The position numbers and the translations under genes are program-made. A stretch of 64,000 nucleotides of DNA from Xenorhabdus ishibashii (GTDB taxonomy: Bacteria; Pseudomonadota; Gammaproteobacteria; Enterobacterales; Enterobacteriaceae): the NCBI RefSeq assembly GCF_002632755.1, contig NZ_NJAK01000001.1:1984001-2048000 (forward strand), written 5' to 3'. Every line of letters begins with the position of its first letter. Position 1 is the first letter of the stretch. Of the stretch, positions 54,760-64,000 are shown piece after piece. The notes below the pieces were generated by a model, which made no database searches, was not told the DNA's origin, and saw nothing but the letters and a program-made list of their open reading frames with translations.

Positions 54760-55470
54760 TTGCGAAAAAAGATAAGAGGGGAAAATAAACCCCTTTTGTT
54801 GATTCTACAGGGGCTGTTAGCATTAGGGGTCATCTCTTTGCTCAGCGCCTGTTCGATTCAGCCAACAACACCTCTTTTCAGTGCCAGCGGTTTTGTAACT
54901 GACAACGGTGTTATTCGTTTATGGCGTTTAAACGATCAAAGCAGTAAACCTCAGGTTATCATGAGTGTTTACAGCCCTTACCACAATAAAACCCCTCATA
55001 ATAAAGATACCATAGTTACTTTCTACGAATATCGGCATGGCAGCTTGTGGCAAATCCGCCGCAATGTGTTTGATAATCCACCCATCGTAGAGACGTTACG
55101 TATCTCCCAAGATAATTCTGTCATTTTTAAGCTCCGGCAATTACAAGAACGTAATGAACCGTTGTCCGATGACGATGTGTCTCGTCTGAAATTTAATGCC
55201 AAGCAGATAGAAAAAATCAGTGACACTTTAATTGCAGATAAGGTGAAGTTGTTACAAGGGCATTGGCAGAATGGACAAGTTACCACGTGTTCAGGAAAGC
55301 AATTATTCATTGAATTTGAGCCTCACGCGCAGAGATGGCTTGAAGAAAGGCAAAGCAATAGCTCCGGTTTACTGACTATTGCATGGTTGGATTCGTCTGA
55401 AGGGAAAAAGTTATTGTTGGTCGCCAATGATAATTTTTGTCGTTGGGAACCGACGAAAGATAAGCTGTAA
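54760..55470 (+). CDS. yjaH: YjaH-type lipoprotein (DUF1481)
   Basis: 236-residue probable lipoprotein: a hydrophobic N-terminal helix is followed by the lipobox LLSAC, then a soluble DUF1481 domain (GVIRLWRLND, FYEYRHGSLWQIRR, NDNFCRWEP). It follows hupA by five bases, as yjaH does in E. coli. The start is given as TTG 54760, but its ribosome binding site is poor, so the start is uncertain. Function unknown. Note only a 41-base gap before the converging purD. Confidence 0.85.
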   Translation: MRKKIRGENKPLLLILQGLLALGVISLLSACSIQPTTPLFSASGFVTDNGVIRLWRLNDQSSKPQVIMSVYSPYHNKTPHNKDTIVTFYEYRHGSLWQIRRNVFDNPPIVETLRISQDNSVIFKLRQLQERNEPLSDDDVSRLKFNAKQIEKISDTLIADKVKLLQGHWQNGQVTTCSGKQLFIEFEPHAQRWLEERQSNSSGLLTIAWLDSSEGKKLLLVANDNFCRWEPTKDKL

Positions 55471-55511
55471 TTCTGTCACTTCCGTCGGTGGAGGTTGGGT
55501 TATTTTCTGGT

Positions 55512-56810
55512 CTACTTCAAGCGTGCAATAGCTCGGTAGCCAATATCTTTACGGTAAAAGCACCCTTCCCAGTGAATTTGTCCGGCTTTCAGATAAGCTT
55601 TTTTCTGGGCGTCGGCAATATCGTGACCTAAGGCAGTCACACATAAGACACGTCCTCCTGCGGTGATAATATTCTCATCCTTAAGTGCTGTCCCGGCATG
55701 GAAGACTTTCTCATCGACGTCAGATTCATTAGCATCTGATTCCTTCTCTAACCCGCTAATAACGTCACCTTTGGCATAGTTAGCCGGATAACCCCCCGCC
55801 GCCAGCACGACGCCTAAGGCGGGACGATCATCCCATTCAGAGGTTTTTTCACTTAGCTGGCCTTTGGCTCCGGCAAGACATAGTTCGACCAAATCAGAAC
55901 GTAGACGCATCATGATAGGTTGGGTTTCGGGATCACCAAATCGACAGTTAAATTCGATCACTTTCGGTTCACCCTGTTTATCAATCATCAATCCCGCATA
56001 AAGGAAACCAACATAGGTATGACCTTCAGCCGCCATTCCTGCCACGGTAGGATAGATGATTTTTTCCATCACGCGTTGGTGGATCTCATCCGTGACTACC
56101 GGCGCGGGTGAATAAGCCCCCATTCCTCCGGTATTCGGCCCTGCATCTCCATCCCCTACGCGCTTGTGATCTTGACTGGTTGCCATAGGGACCACGTTTT
56201 TGCCATCTACCATGACAATAAAGCTGGCTTCTTCTCCAGCCAGAAATTCTTCAATGACAATACGGTGGCCTGCATCGCCAAAAGCATTACCCGCCAGCAT
56301 GTCTTTGATGGCGTTTTGTGCTTCTTTCATGGTTGTGGCAACTACCACACCCTTACCGGCAGCCAAACCATCTGCTTTGATAACGATAGGAGCGCCTACT
56401 TTTTTTAAGTAAGCCAGTGCAGGTTCAATTTCTGTGAAATTTTGGTAGGCCGCTGTAGGTATGTGATGACGTGCGAGGAAATCCTTGGTGAAAGCTTTGG
56501 AGCCTTCCAATTGAGCTGCAGCCTTTGTTGGACCGAAAATGGTCAGTCCCACCTGCCGGAAAGCATCAACCACACCGATAACCAATGGCGCTTCAGGCCC
56601 AACAATGGTCAGGCCAATATCATGATCTTGGGCAAATGCCAGCAATCCTTCAATATCTGTTGCGGCAATGTCCACATTTTCTAAATTAGCTTCCAATGCG
56701 GTACCCGCATTACCTGGTGCGACGTAAACCTTGCTTGCCAGAGGTGATTGTGCTGCTTTCCAGGCTAATGCATGTTCTCTTCCGCCATTGCCAATAACCA
56801 ATATGTTCAT
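55512..56810 (-). CDS. purD: phosphoribosylamine-glycine ligase
   Basis: ATP-grasp enzyme that joins glycine to phosphoribosylamine in purine synthesis. 432 residues (E. coli 429). NILVIGNGGREHALAWK at the N terminus, ATP-grasp segments KADGLAAGKGVVVA and EEFLAGEEASFIVMVDG, and the GARS signature GGMGAYSPAP are present. The insert EKESDANESDVDE in the C-terminal domain makes it slightly longer. It sits 31 bases after purH in a purHD operon. Confidence 0.97.
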   Translation of the reverse strand: MNILVIGNGGREHALAWKAAQSPLASKVYVAPGNAGTALEANLENVDIAATDIEGLLAFAQDHDIGLTIVGPEAPLVIGVVDAFRQVGLTIFGPTKAAAQLEGSKAFTKDFLARHHIPTAAYQNFTEIEPALAYLKKVGAPIVIKADGLAAGKGVVVATTMKEAQNAIKDMLAGNAFGDAGHRIVIEEFLAGEEASFIVMVDGKNVVPMATSQDHKRVGDGDAGPNTGGMGAYSPAPVVTDEIHQRVMEKIIYPTVAGMAAEGHTYVGFLYAGLMIDKQGEPKVIEFNCRFGDPETQPIMMRLRSDLVELCLAGAKGQLSEKTSEWDDRPALGVVLAAGGYPANYAKGDVISGLEKESDANESDVDEKVFHAGTALKDENIITAGGRVLCVTALGHDIADAQKKAYLKAGQIHWEGCFYRKDIGYRAIARLK

Positions 56811-56841
56811 CTGAGCCTCCTATTTAATAAGACATAAGCTA

Positions 56842-58431
56842 TTAATGGCGAAAATGGCGCATGCCAGTGAAAATCATAGCGATACCGTGTTCATCGGCAG
56901 CGGCAATGACTTCATCATCACGAATAGAGCCACCAGGTTGGATGATACAGCTCACACCCACAGCGGCCGCAGCATCAATACCATCACGGAATGGGAAAAA
57001 TGCATCTGAAGCCATAGCGCAACCCTGAACTTCCAATCCCTCATCTGCTGCCTTAATACCGGCAATTTTGGCAGAATAAACACGGCTCATCTGTCCGGCG
57101 CCAATACCAATTGTCATATTATCTTTGGCATAAACAATCGCATTGGATTTGACAAACTTAGCGACTTTCCAGCAGAACAGGGCATCTTGCATCTCTTGCT
57201 TCGTTGGCTGACGTTTGGATACAACAACCAGGTCATCTTTCGTCACCATACCTAAATCGCGATCTTGTACCAGCAAACCGCCGTTGACGCGTTTGAAATC
57301 CAGGCCGGCAACAGGCGAATGCCATTTTCCGCACGCTAAGACGCGGACATTTTGTTTTGTTGCCAGAATTGGCAGTGCCGCTTCATTAATAGAAGGCGCA
57401 ATAATGACTTCAACAAATTGACGTTTAATAATGGCCTGAGCGGTGTTGGCATCGAGTTCACGGTTAAAGGCAATAATGCCACCGAATGCGGAAGTTGGAT
57501 CGGTCTTAAAAGCGCGGTCATAAGCGGCATGGATATCACTATCAATCGCAACACCACAAGGGTTAGCGTGTTTGACAATGACACAGGCAGGTTCAGAGAA
57601 GCTTTTTACACATTCCAATGCGGCATCGGTATCCGCAATATTGTTATAAGAGAGTGCCTTACCTTGTAACTGGGTTGCCGTCGCAATCGAAGCTTCTGCG
57701 ATTTGCTCTTCTATATAGAAAGCTGCGTCTTGATGGCTGTTTTCTCCATAACGCATATCTTGCTTTTTAATGAAATTCAGATTCAGTGTGCGTGGGAAAT
57801 GTCCTGATGGCTGGTCGGCTTCGCCATAATAGGGTGGAACCAATTTGCCAAAGTAATTGGCAATCATACTGTCATACGCGGCGGTATGTTCAAATGCCTT
57901 GATAGCTAAATTAAAGCGAGTGGCGTGTGCCAGTGAATTTTGGTTGTTATCCATCTCCTCAATAATTTTGTCATAATCTTGGCTATTGACAACAATCGCC
58001 ACATCTTTGTGGTTTTTAGCAGCGGAGCGAACCATCGTTGGGCCGCCAATATCGATATTCTCTACGGCATCTTCCAGAGAACAATCCGGTTTTGCTACGG
58101 TTTGAGCAAAGGGATAAAGATTAACGACCACCATATCAATCTGTGAAATCTGGTGTTGTGCCATGACTTCATCATCCTGTCCACGTCGACCCAAGATGCC
58201 GCCATGAATTTTAGGGTGAAGTGTTTTGACACGTCCATCCATCATTTCAGGGAAGCCTGTATAGTCAGAAACTTCGGTGACATTCAATCCTGCTTCGGCC
58301 AGTAGACGAGCAGTGCCTCCCGTTGAAAGCAGTTCGATACCGCGATTGGATAAAGCCTTAGCAAATTCAATAATCCCCGCTTTGTCAGAAACACTCAGCA
58401 GGGCACGACGGATTGGACGAAGCTGTTGCAT
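56842..58431 (-). CDS. purH: bifunctional AICAR formyltransferase / IMP cyclohydrolase
   Basis: Catalyses the last two steps to IMP. 529 residues, the E. coli length, from ATG 58431 ([19 protein letters not shown]) with AAGGG upstream; an in-frame ATG at 58461 adds ten non-conserved residues. The N-terminal cyclohydrolase domain ([27 protein letters not shown]) and C-terminal formyltransferase ([12 protein letters not shown] with catalytic Lys-His) are complete. First gene of purHD, with a PurR operator upstream. Confidence 0.98.
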   Translation of the reverse strand: MQQLRPIRRALLSVSDKAGIIEFAKALSNRGIELLSTGGTARLLAEAGLNVTEVSDYTGFPEMMDGRVKTLHPKIHGGILGRRGQDDEVMAQHQISQIDMVVVNLYPFAQTVAKPDCSLEDAVENIDIGGPTMVRSAAKNHKDVAIVVNSQDYDKIIEEMDNNQNSLAHATRFNLAIKAFEHTAAYDSMIANYFGKLVPPYYGEADQPSGHFPRTLNLNFIKKQDMRYGENSHQDAAFYIEEQIAEASIATATQLQGKALSYNNIADTDAALECVKSFSEPACVIVKHANPCGVAIDSDIHAAYDRAFKTDPTSAFGGIIAFNRELDANTAQAIIKRQFVEVIIAPSINEAALPILATKQNVRVLACGKWHSPVAGLDFKRVNGGLLVQDRDLGMVTKDDLVVVSKRQPTKQEMQDALFCWKVAKFVKSNAIVYAKDNMTIGIGAGQMSRVYSAKIAGIKAADEGLEVQGCAMASDAFFPFRDGIDAAAAVGVSCIIQPGGSIRDDEVIAAADEHGIAMIFTGMRHFRH

Positions 58432-58571
58432 TGGTGTGATCCCTTGAATTTCATAAAACAAGAATGTGTTATTGGGAAAAATCCACTGATTGATAGAAAA
58501 AAGGGTTTCTGCAATAACATTTCAAAACAATTTGAAAAAAACACTTGGTGATTTTTCCTGCGCAAATTGTA

Positions 58572-58587
58572 ACGAAAACGTTTGCGC
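58572..58587. promoter_or_regulatory. PurR operator upstream of purHD
   Basis: ACGAAAACGTTTGCGC matches the PurR box ACGCAAACGTTTGCGT at 14 of 16 positions, including the central CG. It lies about 140 bases before the purH start, in the expected control region. Purine-dependent repression of purHD follows from this. Confidence 0.85.
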
Positions 58588-58680
58588 GATGCTCGATAAA
58601 TTTTATCAAAATATCTCTTTGTGGATAAATCTATGTGTATATGGGTATAAGATGGTGTTTTGCTGTGTAATTAATCAAAC

Positions 58681-58731
58681 GAAAATTTTTTTCAAAAAAA
58701 CTATTGCCAGCCCCAGAAAACTCCCTATAAT
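58681..58731 (+). promoter_or_regulatory. rRNA operon promoter P1 with UP element
   Basis: TTGCCA at 58704-58709 and TATAAT at 58726-58731 are 16 bases apart, the suboptimal spacing typical of rrn P1, followed by the GC-rich discriminator GCGCC. An A/T-rich UP-like stretch (AAAATTTTTTTCAAAAAAAC) lies directly upstream. Growth-rate and ppGpp control are expected. Confidence 0.85.
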
Positions 58732-58800
58732 GCGCCACCACTGACCGGCGATGTGCTGAAACAAGCCACGACGGCCGCAGAGAAAAGCGAAAATAATCGC

Positions 58801-58828
58801 TTGACTCTGGAGGCGAAAAGCGTAAGAT
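58801..58828 (+). promoter_or_regulatory. rRNA operon promoter P2
   Basis: TTGACT at 58801-58806 and TAAGAT at 58823-58828 with a 16-base spacer lie about 97 bases downstream of P1, as P2 does in other rrn operons. Confidence 0.7.
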
Positions 58829-58867
58829 ACGCAGCCTCGCAACCCGGCAGAAACAGCCGGTTGCCAA

Positions 58868-58879
58868 TGCTCTTTAACA
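58868..58879 (+). promoter_or_regulatory. rrn leader boxA antitermination site
   Basis: TGCTCTTTAACA is the NusB/NusE-binding boxA of rRNA leaders. It lies about 140 bases before mature 16S. A second copy is found in the 16S-23S spacer. Confidence 0.85.
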
Positions 58880-59017
58880 AATTAATCAGACAATCTGTGT
58901 GGGCACTCGCAAGACACTATCCCAGCCGAAAGGCAAAAAAAGATTAAAGTCTTGAAGAGTGACTGACAGTTAATTCATTACGAACTAACAGTAAGATTCT
59001 TTGAGCATCAAACTTTT

Positions 59018-60559
<1,542 letters not shown>

Positions 60560-60642
60560 ACCAACGATGGTGAAATGTGAGTGTTCACACAGATTGTCTG
60601 ATGAAATGCAGTATGAGCAAGCGTCTGCGAAGAAGACTTGAA

Positions 60643-60718
60643 GTCCCCTTCGTCTAGAGGCCTAGGACACCGCCCTTTCACGGCGGTAACAGGGGTTCGA
60701 ATCCCCTAGGGGACGCCA
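60643..60718 (+). tRNA. gltT: tRNA-Glu (anticodon TTC)
   Basis: 76-base cloverleaf with acceptor stem GTCCCCT/AGGGGAC, anticodon loop CTTTCAC (TTC), T-loop GGTTCGAATCC and encoded CCA. A single tRNA-Glu in the 16S-23S spacer, as in several enterobacterial rrn operons. The gene letter is only nominal. Confidence 0.97.
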
Positions 60719-60794
60719 CTTTGCTCCGGTATCGGGTGAAAGACGGTGCCTAAAATGATTGCTAAGCGGGCTGGTGAGCCGGTTTAGCAATCAT

Positions 60795-60806
60795 TGCTCT
60801 TTAACA
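60795..60806 (+). promoter_or_regulatory. spacer boxA antitermination site
   Basis: TGCTCTTTAACA between tRNA-Glu and 23S repeats the leader boxA and keeps the transcription complex resistant to termination. The spacer contains no second tRNA. Confidence 0.8.
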
Positions 60807-60906
60807 ATCTGGAACAAGCTGAAAATTTGAAACAATCAATGTTGTTAAACGATAACATTGATGAGTCTCTCAAAAACTCCAGTCCGAAGACACCTTCGGG
60901 TTGTGA

Positions 60907-63815
<2,909 letters not shown>

Positions 63816-63895
63816 GACAACACCGAAGGTGTTTTGGGCATGAGAGAAGACAGTTTCAGAGAAAAAACAGCTTGTTCGGGATTGAAAACAGGATT

Positions 63896-64000
63896 TGTCT
63901 GGCGGCAAGAGCGCGGTGGTCCCACCTGACCCCATGCCGAACTCAGCAGTGAAACGCCGTAGCGCCGATGGTAGTGTGGGGTCTCCCCATGCGAGAGTAG
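63896..64000 (+). rRNA. rrf: 5S ribosomal RNA (3' end outside window)
   Basis: Begins TGTCTGGCGGCAAGAGCGCG and matches enterobacterial 5S to the window end; about 105 of 120 bases are present. Confidence 0.95.

Overview
The window is a chromosomal segment of a gammaproteobacterium of the order Enterobacterales, most likely the Morganellaceae (Xenorhabdus or a close relative). The backbone order rpoB-rpoC ... thiHGSFEC ... nudC-hemE-nfi-yjaG-hupA-yjaH ... purDH-rrs is that of the 90-minute region of Escherichia coli, and protein identity to E. coli is very high in the backbone. The 16S variable region carries a short TTCG loop, as reported for Xenorhabdus rather than Photorhabdus. AT-rich accessory segments interrupt this backbone. 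No search was run, so the genus is an inference.

Layout. 1-7.9 kb: rpoB (5' truncated) and rpoC with a strong terminator. 8.0-9.2 kb: a secreted NodB-type polysaccharide deacetylase. 9.4-24.8 kb: the whole maltose/maltodextrin regulon in one block: malM-lamB-malK facing malE-malF-malG, then malQ-malP facing the activator gene malT. 25.0-29.9 kb: a five-gene cassette (class III aminotransferase, zinc alcohol dehydrogenase, HAD phosphatase, MFS transporter, DUF1349-type protein) of unknown product. 29.9-35.8 kb: thiamine operon thiCEFSGH on the minus strand behind a TPP riboswitch. 35.9-37.2 kb: an amidase. 37.4-50.9 kb: an AT-rich island bounded by a decayed IS5-type and a decayed IS630-type transposase. 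51.0-58.4 kb: nudC, hemE, nfi, yjaG, hupA, yjaH and purHD. 58.7-64.0 kb: an rRNA operon (16S, tRNA-Glu, 23S, 5S cut by the window end).

The most novel part is 38.1-50.2 kb. Two consecutive tiny genes encode exactly the same 18-residue peptide, MINYTSIDLTINPAMFCF. They differ only at three synonymous third positions and in the stop codon, and each has the same strong ribosome binding site. A hairpin that could act as an attenuator separates them from a same-strand run of twelve genes: a TPR protein, a small VOC protein, a TauD-like Fe(II)/2-oxoglutarate oxygenase, an aldo/keto reductase, a second VOC-like protein, an amidohydrolase-2 protein with an unusual active-site substitution, a three-gene ABC-2 exporter, an ArsH-type flavin reductase, a cytosolic PQQ-type beta-propeller, and an M32 metallocarboxypeptidase. 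The layout (identical mini precursors, attenuator, tailoring enzymes, exporter, peptidase) is that of a ribosomally made, modified peptide pathway, but it has none of the usual class-defining enzymes (no LanB/C/M, YcaO, radical SAM, lasso or microviridin ligase). It is therefore a candidate for an undescribed class.
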